Source of the DNA: Paenibacillus lemnae | GTDB lineage: Bacteria > Bacillota > Bacilli > Paenibacillales > Paenibacillaceae | DNA: 64,000 nucleotides | Reading direction: 5' to 3' | NCBI RefSeq assembly: GCF_012933385.1 | Contig: NZ_JABBPN010000008.1 | Location: forward strand, 120,866-184,865 | In this document: positions 17,092 to 25,952 of the stretch, one piece after another | How the letters are laid out: each line of letters starts with the position of its first letter | How positions within the stretch are numbered: the stretch's first letter is position 1 | Position numbers and translations under genes: made by a program | Notes under the pieces: model-generated | The model's database searches: none | What the model saw: only the letters and a program-made list of their open reading frames with translations | What the model was told of the DNA's origin: nothing

Positions 17092-20000
17092 ATGAACGTT
17101 TTGTACCAGAGATCGCCGCGAATGAGACCGGCCCTCCAACAGGAGGAAATGGAAATTTTCAGGCCTCCTTCTGAACCAAGTAAACCTTCTTTTTCCCTGA
17201 TTTCTATTATTATTCCGGTCATAATGACCATTGCAATGATCAGCTTCTATATATATATGAATATGAGCGGGAAAATGGGCAGCAGCAATTATATGATGTT
17301 TCAGATGATTATGATCCCGATGATGCTCATGTCTTATACACTTCCTTTCTTCATGTATCTCAGCAACAAAAAAGTGTACAAGAAAAATATTGCTGAGCGA
17401 AATCAGAAATATCGCGCTCAGTTGGACCTACACCGAGAAGAGCTGAAAGCTCGCCAGCAGGATCAGATTGAAGTGATGTTTGAGATCCACGGGGATCCCG
17501 AGGTGTGTTATCAGGTGGTGAAAAACCGGAGCAGCAGCCTGTGGGAGCGGTCGCCGGAAGACAATGATTTTCTGGAGGTCCGTGCTGGTAAAGGAACCGT
17601 GCCTTTTTATGTGCACATCAGGCCTCCCAGAGCAGACGGTTACGATAAGGATCCGTTGATTGAGGCAGCTGAAGAACTGGCATCGGATTTTAAAACCGTT
17701 GAAAATGCCTCCATCACACTTCCTTTGTTCCACTCCAAAGTTATTGGTGTGGTCGGCAGCCGGGAAGATGTTATGAATGCCCTGCGTGTCATTGTAGCTC
17801 AAACCACGGTACGCCATTCACCGGATGAGGTGAAGCTTGCTGCATTCTACGAGGAGAAAGAAGCTCATGAATGGGAATGGATGCGCTGGTTTCCACATAT
17901 CTGGGACAATGACCGTTCTTCACGGTATATGGCAGACCGCAGAAGTACTGCGCATCAGCTGGCAGACGAGATTTTCATGCAGTTGTATCGTCGAAGAAAC
18001 AATGAGTCCGATTATGGCAGCAAAGCCGTCGAAATACCGGCTTATGTTGTCATTCTTTCGGCTAGTCAGCTCATAGAGGAAGAACCGCTGCTGCCACTCC
18101 TGTTGGAGGAAGCCGAGGCGGTGGATGCCGTTACGATCATTTTATCTGACCGGAAGGAAAGACTTCCGATGCATTGTCAGCTCATTGTGGAAGCCGAACG
18201 TGACAAAGCAGTCTATACGATCAAAGAAGACGGGCAGGTAAGACAGCATGCTTTTGAGATTGATCATATCTCTAAAGAACAGATTGAGGCTTTGGCCCGG
18301 TATATGGCGCCGATTCGCCTGAAACGTTCTTCGGCTTCAGATATTCCTCCTGTATTGACGCTGTTTGAGATGATGGATATTGAAAAGATCAATGATCTGG
18401 ATCTCAAGCGGCGCTGGCAGCAAAACCGCTTTCCGGACACACTTCCAGTACCGATGGGCGTGCGAGCAGGAAATAAAAAAATCAATCTTAACCTTCATGA
18501 TAAAATCGAACGAAGCGGCCACGGGCCGCACGGTTTGATCGCCGGTACAACAGGATCAGGGAAAAGTGAGGTCATTCAATCGATTGTGGCTTCACTGGCT
18601 TCTGAGTTTCACCCGCATGATCTTGCATTCATGCTGATTGACTATAAGGGCGGCGGCATGTCGAATACATTCCTGCATCTGCCCCATGTTGTTGGGACCA
18701 TAACGAACCTGGATAATAACTTGATAGAGCGTGCAAAAATTTCTTTGAAAGCCGAGCTCGTCCGGAGGCAGAAGATTCTTAATGATGCAGGAAACCTGCA
18801 GCATATTGATGAATATTACAAGCTGCTCCGCAGCGGGCACGGTGTACCGCTTCCACATCTGGTCATTATTATTGACGAGTTTGCACAGCTGAAAAAAGAT
18901 CAGCCTGAATTTATGGATGAGCTGATCAGTATTGCAGCTATTGGGCGTACATTGGGCGTTCACTTGATTCTGGCGACTCAAAAACCGGCTGGTGTTGTGG
19001 ATGATAAAATTTGGAGTAACTCACGGTTCCGTATATGTCTTCGTGTTCAAAGTGAAGGAGACAGCCGTGATATGCTGAAGATACCAAATGCCGCCTGGAT
19101 CAATAAACCGGGCCGCGGTTATTTTCAGGTGGGCAGTGATGAAGTTTTTGAAGAGATGCAATTTGCATGGAGCGGTGCTCCCTATATTGAGAAGAAGGAC
19201 AATGAAGGTACGGTTAATATTCGTGAAGTTCGCATTAACGGCAAGCTGGAGCCGATGCTGGCTCCAGCTCAGGCTTCGAAGGTCCACCAGGAAGAGGTGC
19301 CTAAACAGCTGCAGGTATTTATCCAGAAATTAGCGGATGTCGCTGCAGAGGAAGGCATTCCTAAACTTCCGGGTCCGTGGCTCCCGCCGCTGCCTGAAAT
19401 ACTTGATCTGAGTGAAGTTGTCGAAGATGAGCAGGGGTCGAACCACATGGAAGAACTCAGCAGTACAGGACTCACAGCCTATGCAGGTATGGTTGACGAC
19501 TTGCCTAATCAATGTCAAAAGCCGCTCAAAGTCAATCTGGAGCAGGGGCATTGGACAGTGTATGGAATGCCAGGTCTCGGCAAAACGACATTTATTCAAA
19601 CCGTGCTCATGTCACTGGCGGAACGTTACACACCAGAACATTGGAATGGATATGTCATTGACATGGGACGTATGATGAGAGATTTTGCCGGACTTCCTCA
19701 TGTCGGAGCAGTTATGAATGCCGAAGAGGAGGACCGGGTCAAGCGTTTATTCCGTTACTTGACCAAAACGGCCGCTGTCCGGAAGGATCTTATTGCTGAT
19801 GCCGGTGTAAAAACAATATCATCGTATCGCCGGACTATGTCCAAACAGAATCCTCAGCAGATCGTCATTATTGACGGGTATTTGAATTTCAGAAACTCAT
19901 ATCCAGATGAAAATGATATGCTCGAATATTTGCTTCGCGAGGGCGGAAGTCTTGGTATTACTTTCGTGATTTCAGCGAACCGTATCTCTGATTTATTTGA

Positions 20001-21087
20001 AAAAGTGCGCAGCAATATTGCCAATGCAGTTTCATTTGAACTTGCTGACCCTTCTGATTATTACTATGCAGTAGGTCGTCCATCACGGGCACCGAGTCAG
20101 CTTCCAGCAGGCCGGGGATTAATCAAGGGACAGATTCCGCCGCTGGAATTCCAATCGGCTCTTCCTGCTTCGGGTGATGATGAAGGGAAACGTTCAGTTG
20201 AGCTGCGCAGTACGATACAACGTATTGAAAACTCTTGGAATGGAGAAAAAGCTCCTTCCATTTTGTCTTTACCTGAGAAAGTCAGCCTTTCGGAGCTTCT
20301 TAAGATGGATCAGCCATACGAGCAGGTATCCAGAACAAACAAATATAACGTGCCTGTAGGATTGTCGACAGATGATCTGAGCCCATTTATGGTGAATCTG
20401 GAAGAAGGGCCTCATTTTATTGTGGCAAGTCCGATGGAGGGGGGCAAAACTTCATTTATGCTCAGCTGGATGCTGTCACTTGCCCTGCATGCTTCTCCGG
20501 AAGAGATTGAAATCTATACGGTAGATACCCGATATGGCAGCAGCGGTTTAAGCCGGTTAAGCCATTTGCCTCACGTCAAAGGTCATGCATCCAATGAAGA
20601 GGACCTTGTACCTATGATCGCGGAAATTCATGATAAAGTTATGAATCGAACGAAAGATAATGAGGAAACTGCGCTCATGCTGTTAATTGATGATGCAGAT
20701 GTCATGAGTAAGCAGCTGAATGATTTTACAGTCAAGGACCAGCTGTCTTCCATTGTCAGATTTGGCAGAGACCGCAATGTCCATGTTATTTTGTCCGGTG
20801 TTCCCGCAGACTTTCCGACTTACGGTGTTGACTGGTTTACGGATGTCAAAGCATCCCAATCCGGATTTTTATTTGGTACACTGGATTCCAATGATCTTTC
20901 GTTCTTTAGGATCCCTTTCTCGGAATCGGCGAATAGTCCGGGAGGCCTAAAAATTCTGCCTTCAGGACAGGGGTACTATGTAAAACGCAAATTTTCCAGA
21001 ATAAAAGGCGCACTTCCGTTTGATGAAGTTTGGAATGCGCAAAAATGGGTCACAGAAATTCGCGACCGATGGCATGTTGTAGTTTGA
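17092..21087 (+). CDS. Type VII secretion ATPase EccC/EssC (FtsK/SpoIIIE family), lacking FHA domains
   Basis: A 1331-residue motor ATPase from the ATG at 17092, just after GAGGAGGT; a longer frame to 17077 is not supported. Two membrane helices (about residues 37-60 and 75-100) are followed by three FtsK-type ATPase domains. Domain 1 has an intact Walker A GTTGSGKS (485-492) and Walker B IIIDEF (Asp595, Glu596). Domain 2 has GMPGLGKT (825-832), but its Walker B reads IIDGY without the catalytic Glu. Domain 3 has the degenerate SPMEGGKTS (Lys1119) and LLIDDAD (1200). Firmicute EssC/YukBA are usually near 1480 residues with N-terminal FHA domains; these are missing here, so the length resembles actinobacterial EccC. 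It should drive WXG100 export. Confidence 0.93.
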   Translation: MNVLYQRSPRMRPALQQEEMEIFRPPSEPSKPSFSLISIIIPVIMTIAMISFYIYMNMSGKMGSSNYMMFQMIMIPMMLMSYTLPFFMYLSNKKVYKKNIAERNQKYRAQLDLHREELKARQQDQIEVMFEIHGDPEVCYQVVKNRSSSLWERSPEDNDFLEVRAGKGTVPFYVHIRPPRADGYDKDPLIEAAEELASDFKTVENASITLPLFHSKVIGVVGSREDVMNALRVIVAQTTVRHSPDEVKLAAFYEEKEAHEWEWMRWFPHIWDNDRSSRYMADRRSTAHQLADEIFMQLYRRRNNESDYGSKAVEIPAYVVILSASQLIEEEPLLPLLLEEAEAVDAVTIILSDRKERLPMHCQLIVEAERDKAVYTIKEDGQVRQHAFEIDHISKEQIEALARYMAPIRLKRSSASDIPPVLTLFEMMDIEKINDLDLKRRWQQNRFPDTLPVPMGVRAGNKKINLNLHDKIERSGHGPHGLIAGTTGSGKSEVIQSIVASLASEFHPHDLAFMLIDYKGGGMSNTFLHLPHVVGTITNLDNNLIERAKISLKAELVRRQKILNDAGNLQHIDEYYKLLRSGHGVPLPHLVIIIDEFAQLKKDQPEFMDELISIAAIGRTLGVHLILATQKPAGVVDDKIWSNSRFRICLRVQSEGDSRDMLKIPNAAWINKPGRGYFQVGSDEVFEEMQFAWSGAPYIEKKDNEGTVNIREVRINGKLEPMLAPAQASKVHQEEVPKQLQVFIQKLADVAAEEGIPKLPGPWLPPLPEILDLSEVVEDEQGSNHMEELSSTGLTAYAGMVDDLPNQCQKPLKVNLEQGHWTVYGMPGLGKTTFIQTVLMSLAERYTPEHWNGYVIDMGRMMRDFAGLPHVGAVMNAEEEDRVKRLFRYLTKTAAVRKDLIADAGVKTISSYRRTMSKQNPQQIVIIDGYLNFRNSYPDENDMLEYLLREGGSLGITFVISANRISDLFEKVRSNIANAVSFELADPSDYYYAVGRPSRAPSQLPAGRGLIKGQIPPLEFQSALPASGDDEGKRSVELRSTIQRIENSWNGEKAPSILSLPEKVSLSELLKMDQPYEQVSRTNKYNVPVGLSTDDLSPFMVNLEEGPHFIVASPMEGGKTSFMLSWMLSLALHASPEEIEIYTVDTRYGSSGLSRLSHLPHVKGHASNEEDLVPMIAEIHDKVMNRTKDNEETALMLLIDDADVMSKQLNDFTVKDQLSSIVRFGRDRNVHVILSGVPADFPTYGVDWFTDVKASQSGFLFGTLDSNDLSFFRIPFSESANSPGGLKILPSGQGYYVKRKFSRIKGALPFDEVWNAQKWVTEIRDRWHVVV

Positions 21088-21103
21088 GGGGAGGTGGCTC
21101 ATA

Positions 21104-21910
21104 ATGTTGACGATTCCTGCTTCCAAACAGGAAACCATAACGCTGAATGAAAAAGAGTTTTTTTTCTTGGCGGGTATATTAGGTTCTGACCGTCTGCTTG
21201 GGGTTGAAGATCCTTTTAGCGGCTATTTGACCGAAGAGATTGCAGAGGAGTGGGAAGCAGCCAAAAACTCTCTCATTGAAAAAAGTTATCTACTGCTTGA
21301 AGAGAGCGGAGAACTCTCTATACCTCCTGAAGTGTTTTCAAGAGTGGCTGTCGCCGGACTTGCCGAGAGGGCATGCTGGCTTAAATATGAAAACAAGGGT
21401 ACTCATTTTGAAGGTTATCTTCATGTTATGGATGATCAGGTTATTCAGGTGTGCAGATGTGACAAGGATCAACGGGGGTATTCACTCAGCCAGTTGAGTA
21501 CCATCGAAGACGCTTGTTCTCAGCTGGTGAGCGATTTGATGCTAAGCAGTGAACCTCTGGGTGAAATTCCTGCGCTTCTGCTCAGTCGGAAAGAATTTAG
21601 TGATATTTATACTTCTGCAGCAAAGTCATGCTGTGAAGAAATCAGCGATCGCCTTGCAAGATTGACTGATGATGCTGAGGGTTCGATTGCACTGGCAAAA
21701 TGTTTAAAGAACCGGGTATCTACCGGTGAGTTGCAGATGTCTGTATGGAACGGGTATAACTGGGAAAGCCAAAATGCCGCCTTTATTGCTAATGAATCCA
21801 TGAGCTGGCTGCTCCGTATGAGCCTTCAAGGCGACCAGGACTGGTTAACGGCAGCACCAGCGACTCGTGACCAGTTTTATCAAATGCTTCTGATGTGGCT
21901 TAAACAGTAA
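21104..21910 (+). CDS. Type VII locus protein of unknown function
   Basis: A 268-residue soluble acidic protein, ATG at 21104 after GGGGAGGTGG and only 16 bases behind the ATPase gene, so surely co-transcribed. I see no signal peptide, membrane helix or catalytic motif. It has an N-terminal hydrophobic strand and helix (KEFFFLAGILGSDRLLG) and a mixed alpha/beta look with an EYLHV-type central sheet. By position and size it might be a cytosolic substrate chaperone comparable to EspG of actinobacterial ESX systems, but I could not see sequence similarity, so this is only a guess. Confidence 0.75.
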   Translation: MLTIPASKQETITLNEKEFFFLAGILGSDRLLGVEDPFSGYLTEEIAEEWEAAKNSLIEKSYLLLEESGELSIPPEVFSRVAVAGLAERACWLKYENKGTHFEGYLHVMDDQVIQVCRCDKDQRGYSLSQLSTIEDACSQLVSDLMLSSEPLGEIPALLLSRKEFSDIYTSAAKSCCEEISDRLARLTDDAEGSIALAKCLKNRVSTGELQMSVWNGYNWESQNAAFIANESMSWLLRMSLQGDQDWLTAAPATRDQFYQMLLMWLKQ

Positions 21911-21937
21911 GGGAGCCTGAATGAAAGGTGAGGACCA

Positions 21938-22447
21938 ATGCGTATTTCTGTCGAACCGGAACTGCTCCGGACATTAAGCCGTCAGCTTCTGCAATCCGGC
22001 GATCAATTTTCGGGTATTACAAATCAGCTTAGCCAGGCAATGAATTCTCTGGTTTGGGAAACGTCCCTGAAAGCGGCCGTTATTGATGAATGGCAGACCG
22101 CGCAGCGTATAGGAGAGCACGTTGGGGTTCTCCTGGAAAAAATGGGTATCTATTTACGCGACAAAGCAGATCTGTTCCAGGAAACGGATCATCAATATAA
22201 CTCCATTCTGGAGCATGCTCAGGTAGGGAAAGTATCACCTGTGTCACTGTTCGCAGCCTCACAGCCTGAAGGCGCAAGCTCCATTTTACCTCAATCCGGA
22301 GGTTCACCTGTCATCTCGAATCCGAGTTCAGCAGCAGCAGCTGTTGGCATGACCATGGGCGAAGGCCAGGAATCTGCCAGGAAAGCGGCGCTCAGCGGAC
22401 AGGGCTGGACATTCACGGACCCATCCGGACTTGGTATTGCTAACTAA
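21938..22447 (+). CDS. WXG100-superfamily-like protein with C-terminal tail
   Basis: A 169-residue protein, ATG at 21938 after GAAAGGTGAGG. The first 95 residues have the helical-hairpin pattern of WXG100 proteins, with a Trp at the turn (SLVWETSLKAAV) where WxG would stand; the Gly is replaced. The remaining 75 residues form a Ser/Gly/Ala-rich tail ending in WTFTDPSGLGIAN, without a canonical YxxxD/E secretion signal that I can see. It could be a secreted partner of EsxA, an LXG-like short substrate or a structural component. It is in the operon between the unknown protein and EsxA. Confidence 0.7.
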   Translation: MRISVEPELLRTLSRQLLQSGDQFSGITNQLSQAMNSLVWETSLKAAVIDEWQTAQRIGEHVGVLLEKMGIYLRDKADLFQETDHQYNSILEHAQVGKVSPVSLFAASQPEGASSILPQSGGSPVISNPSSAAAAVGMTMGEGQESARKAALSGQGWTFTDPSGLGIAN

Positions 22448-22596
22448 ATTTATAGCTAATTCACTAAATTGGTTTCATACCTGGGTCAATGGGGGTATAT
22501 GGAAATTAGGTCGAAGGGCATTTTGAAATTTTTAACATCATGAACTAACATAATGGTAGCAAAAAAAACAGAACACACATTAAAGGAGGAACATAC

Positions 22597-22872
22597 ATGG
22601 CAGGACGTATTTTAATTACACCCGAACAAGTAGAACAAGTTGCAAACCAATTTAAACAAAGCGGTGACCAAAGTCAGCAAATCGTTAACAGTCTGACTCA
22701 ATCGGTTAACGGCATGGAAGGCCAGTGGGATGGTATGACGAAGCAGCGCTTCTTCCAGGAATTCCAGGAAGCCAGCCGTTTGATGCAATCCTTCGTGCAA
22801 ACGCTGGACAGCATCAGTAACGAATTGAAGGCGATCGCCCAGAAATTCCGTATGGCGGATCAATCTCGTTAA
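22597..22872 (+). CDS. esxA: WXG100 family secreted protein EsxA
   Basis: A 91-residue helical-hairpin protein with the diagnostic WxG at the turn (GQWDGMTK), preceded by a very strong ribosome site (AAAGGAGGAA). It is the standard ESX/type VII substrate and co-secretion partner, exported as a dimer by the EccC/EssC motor. The C-terminal helix ends KFRMADQSR and does not show a clear YxxxD/E signal. A 149-base spacer separates it from the preceding gene, and a hairpin follows, so EsxA is probably made in excess over its neighbours. Confidence 0.95.
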   Translation: MAGRILITPEQVEQVANQFKQSGDQSQQIVNSLTQSVNGMEGQWDGMTKQRFFQEFQEASRLMQSFVQTLDSISNELKAIAQKFRMADQSR

Positions 22873-22913
22873 TTTTTCATAGTTTTGAATTTGGTATATA
22901 ATAGTTTTATAGA

Positions 22914-22951
22914 CAAGAAAACCGGGTGTTTATCGACTCCCGGTTTTCTTG
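22914..22951 (+). terminator. Hairpin after esxA, probable partial terminator
   Basis: The perfect 13-bp stem CAAGAAAACCGGG / CCCGGTTTTCTTG has no long T-run after it. It lies between esxA and the kinase gene and likely reduces read-through or protects the esxA message. Confidence 0.65.
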
Positions 22952-23004
22952 CAATCCAGAGCTGATAATGCTCTGATCCATAAATGACTGAAAGGGGGAT
23001 ATGC

Positions 23005-25167
23005 ATGAGTTTTCAACCAAACCCGGGTGACGAAATCATTATTAATGGAACTGCCTATAAGGTAGGCCAGCATCCTGCAGCACCGGGACTTGCTTATGCC
23101 CAGGCAGGCAGGCAGGGCATTGTGTATCAGCTTCTTCCCGTTCAGGGAGAAGTTCATGAGGCCAAAGCCCTTAAGGTGTTTTTCCCTAAATTCCGTATTC
23201 CCGCTATGGTTTACCAATCCGACCATATGGCTACTTATAAAGATATTCCCGGTTTACAGGTGTGCAGTCGTGAGGTGCTGACTCCCGAAAGAAACGGAGA
23301 CTTGATTGCCGGGTATCCGGACCTGCTGTACGCTGTTGTTATGCCTTGGATCCACGGTATCACCTGGTTTGATGTGATCAGTGACCAGCGTAACCTGGCG
23401 CGGGGGGATAGCCTTATGCTGGCTAAAGCTCTTGCTGCCATCGGCTCAAGCATGGAACAGCGAGGTTTGGCACATTGCGATTTATCTGCGCCAAATGTCA
23501 TGCTTCCGTTTTTTTCGGAAGTTGAGCTTCCTGAAGGGTCGGCTGCGGTTGAACTGGTTGATGTGGAGCAGATCTATAGTCCCAAAATGGATCGTCCTGA
23601 TGTTTTATTAGCAGGATCTCCGGGATATGCTGCTCACCGTACGGTTCACAGTGGATTATGGAGTGCTTATGCCGATCGTTTTGCCGGAGCTGTTATCATT
23701 GCGGAAATGCTCGGATGGAGTGATCCAGCTGTGGTAGGCAAGGCGTGGGGAGAAAGTTATTTTGATCAGCATGAAATGCAAACAACATGTGAGCGGTATT
23801 TCCTTCTCAAAAAATCTTTAAGCCAGCGGTGGGGGCAATCGATAGCCGATCTCTTTGGGCGGGCGTGGGACAGTCAGGATTTAAGCAGCTGCCCGACATT
23901 TGGCGAATGGCTTGTCGCTCTTTCGGCTTTGTCCGAAGAAGAACCTGCGGCAGTGGTGCCGGAAACCGCAGCAGCGGCAGAGGCAGAAGATAAACCTCAG
24001 GTAGACGGCGAATCGGCAGAGCGTCATGCGGCGGAGACACTGGGCCTGCAGCCAGGTAATCGGGAAGTAAATGACAATGTAGTGGGTCGATTATTTAATC
24101 AGGCGAGAGACCTCGAAGCTGCAGGGAACTTGTCAGGAGCTTTGGAGATATTCCGGTCAGCTTACCATTTCGTGAAAAAAGATAGTCCTTTGGAAGTGGA
24201 ACTTGCGGCAGCCATACATGGGCTTGAGGCACAGTTAAACCCACCTTCCGAGGAGAAGACAGGATGGCGGGCATTCGTAAGTTCCAAAAGATTCATGGTT
24301 TCTGCAGCAGCTGCAGTCGCCATATTGACCGGCTCGGCGTTTACTGTAAATCAGATTTTGGCGGATAAAGCCGAAACGCGTGTACAGCAGGAAGCGGAAG
24401 CAGCTGCTAAGCTGGCAGCAGAGGAAAAGGCGAAGGCGGCTGAGGAAGCTCGTTTGAAAGAAGAGCAGGCAGCGAAGCTAGCCGCGGACAAGAAGGCGGA
24501 AGAAGAGCGTAAGAAAGCAGAAGAGGAGAGTAAGAAAGCAGAGGCTCTCAAAGCAGAAGAAGCTCGCAAAAAAGCTGAAGCGGAAGAGAAAGCTAAGAAG
24601 GCAGAGGAAGTCAAGCTTGCTGCAGAGAAAGCGAAGCTGCAGGAAAAGTATGACAAGCAGGCGAAATATGAAGCTTATCTTGCTCAGGTAGAAGCCAATA
24701 AGAAAAAAGCCGCTTTACAAGAAAAGTATGACAAACAAGAAAAGTATGAGCAGTATCTGGTTCAACTGGAGGAACAGAAGAAGCGTCAGGCCCGTGAAGC
24801 GGAAGCTGCCAGACAAGCGGAGGCCGCTCGCAAAGCGGAAGCGCAGAGACAGGCAGAATCTGCCCGAAAGGCTGAAGCGCAAAGACAGGCTGAGGCAGCC
24901 CGGAAGGCAGAAGCGCAGAGACAGGCGGCTGCTCAGCTAAAAAAACAACGAGCTGAGAATGTGGTGACACTTATTGCTTACTATAATAAAGCTTATAATG
25001 CACAAGTAGCCGGCAATCTGCCAAGAGCCAGAAATTTTGCCCGGAGCTTCACCTCCATGTATCAAAAGGATGCTGCCTACTATAATAAAGTGGGTAAAAT
25101 GAGAACTCGTTTGAATGGCATTAATTTGTTTTTGAAAGACAGCAGTTTCTGGCTGCCAAGTATTTGA
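23005..25167 (+). CDS. Membrane protein with N-terminal Ser/Thr kinase domain and long coiled coil, EssB/YukC-like layout
   Basis: A 720-residue protein from the ATG at 23005, seven bases after AAAGGGGG. The kinase domain spans about residues 15-310. It shows a partial glycine loop (QAGRQGIVY), the VAIK-type Lys57 (ALKVFF), the catalytic loop HCDLSAPN (His157, Asp159, Asn164) and DVE in place of DFG (Asp186), so the catalytic residues look present. A TPR-like stretch near 355-410 is followed by one membrane helix (431-452), then about 200 residues of Ala/Lys/Glu-rich coiled coil and a 70-residue C-terminal domain. EssB/YukC has the same kinase-TM-extracytoplasmic order but a pseudokinase. Partner genes encode a VWA protein and a PP2C-like phosphatase. 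Confidence 0.85.
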   Translation: MSFQPNPGDEIIINGTAYKVGQHPAAPGLAYAQAGRQGIVYQLLPVQGEVHEAKALKVFFPKFRIPAMVYQSDHMATYKDIPGLQVCSREVLTPERNGDLIAGYPDLLYAVVMPWIHGITWFDVISDQRNLARGDSLMLAKALAAIGSSMEQRGLAHCDLSAPNVMLPFFSEVELPEGSAAVELVDVEQIYSPKMDRPDVLLAGSPGYAAHRTVHSGLWSAYADRFAGAVIIAEMLGWSDPAVVGKAWGESYFDQHEMQTTCERYFLLKKSLSQRWGQSIADLFGRAWDSQDLSSCPTFGEWLVALSALSEEEPAAVVPETAAAAEAEDKPQVDGESAERHAAETLGLQPGNREVNDNVVGRLFNQARDLEAAGNLSGALEIFRSAYHFVKKDSPLEVELAAAIHGLEAQLNPPSEEKTGWRAFVSSKRFMVSAAAAVAILTGSAFTVNQILADKAETRVQQEAEAAAKLAAEEKAKAAEEARLKEEQAAKLAADKKAEEERKKAEEESKKAEALKAEEARKKAEAEEKAKKAEEVKLAAEKAKLQEKYDKQAKYEAYLAQVEANKKKAALQEKYDKQEKYEQYLVQLEEQKKRQAREAEAARQAEAARKAEAQRQAESARKAEAQRQAEAARKAEAQRQAAAQLKKQRAENVVTLIAYYNKAYNAQVAGNLPRARNFARSFTSMYQKDAAYYNKVGKMRTRLNGINLFLKDSSFWLPSI
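24826..24933 (+). repeat. Three tandem 36-base repeats inside the kinase coiled coil
   Basis: Three consecutive 12-residue units of the type ARKAEAQRQAES/A at 24826-24861, 24862-24897 and 24898-24933. A second, longer duplication (LQEKYDKQ-KYE-YL units) lies just upstream. These in-frame repeats build the coiled-coil stalk and are prone to length change. Confidence 0.8.
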
Positions 25168-25193
25168 TATCAAATCATGCAGGGGTGTTTTAG

Positions 25194-25946
25194 GTGAATT
25201 ATAGTATTCAGGCGTCACAGCGTACACCGGCATTGGTCATATACTTGATCGATATCAGTGCATCAATGAATATGCTGATGGAAGGTCAGCGCAGGATCGA
25301 TGTAGTTTATGAAGCATTATCACTGGCGATCCGACAAATGGTGTTCCGTTCAACCAAGGGTAACCGTCTTACACCCCGATATCGTATTGCAATTCTCGCC
25401 TACAGCGATGATGTTTATGACCTGCTGAACGGTATAAAAGGGATTGATGAAATTGCTGCGGTAGGCTCCCTGCCGGATTTGACGCCGAAGCGTTTTTCAG
25501 ACTCTGCCAAAGCATTTTTACAGGCAGAGAAAATTCTGAAAGCGGAAATTCCGAACATGCAGGATTGCCCTGCACCTCTTGTATGTCATATGACCGATGG
25601 TGTGGCCACTGGAGAAGATCCCGAGCCTATCGCCAAACGTATTATGAGTATGAGTGTACCAGACGGAAATGTATTGGTTGAAAATATATTTATATCCGAT
25701 CATTTGATGAGCCAGCCTGTCAATGAGCCCAGACGGTGGAAAGGTATACACCCGGACACACAGCTTCAAGATGAGCATGCGCTCAAGCTGAAAATGATGT
25801 CATCCGTCCTGCCGGAAAGTTATCGTGAGATGCTAGTGGAGGCGGATTATCAGCTGGCCCCAGGAGCACTTATGATGCTTCCTGGAACCTGTGCAGAACT
25901 CGTGTCTATTGGCTTTCAAATGTCGGCGGCAACGCCGGTAAGGTAA
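25194..25946 (+). CDS. VWA-domain protein (TerY-like) of the type VII locus
   Basis: A 250-residue protein starting at GTG 25194, with AGGGGTG upstream. A von Willebrand A domain fills most of it: the MIDAS DxSxS motif is DISAS near residue 21, and a conserved MTDGVATGEDP lies near residue 132. VWA domains of the TerY type bind metal and mediate protein-protein contacts. The gene stands between the kinase and PP2C genes, a trio (kinase, VWA, PP2C) known from TerY-P signalling triads; here the kinase lacks a zinc ribbon and is membrane-anchored. It has no signal peptide, so it should be cytosolic. Confidence 0.9.
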   Translation: MNYSIQASQRTPALVIYLIDISASMNMLMEGQRRIDVVYEALSLAIRQMVFRSTKGNRLTPRYRIAILAYSDDVYDLLNGIKGIDEIAAVGSLPDLTPKRFSDSAKAFLQAEKILKAEIPNMQDCPAPLVCHMTDGVATGEDPEPIAKRIMSMSVPDGNVLVENIFISDHLMSQPVNEPRRWKGIHPDTQLQDEHALKLKMMSSVLPESYREMLVEADYQLAPGALMMLPGTCAELVSIGFQMSAATPVR

Positions 25947-25952
25947 AAGCCT

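Noticed and set aside
24351..24970. Long antisense frames within the coiled-coil region
   Set aside because: Produced by the Ala/Lys/Glu codon bias of the repeats; no independent support.
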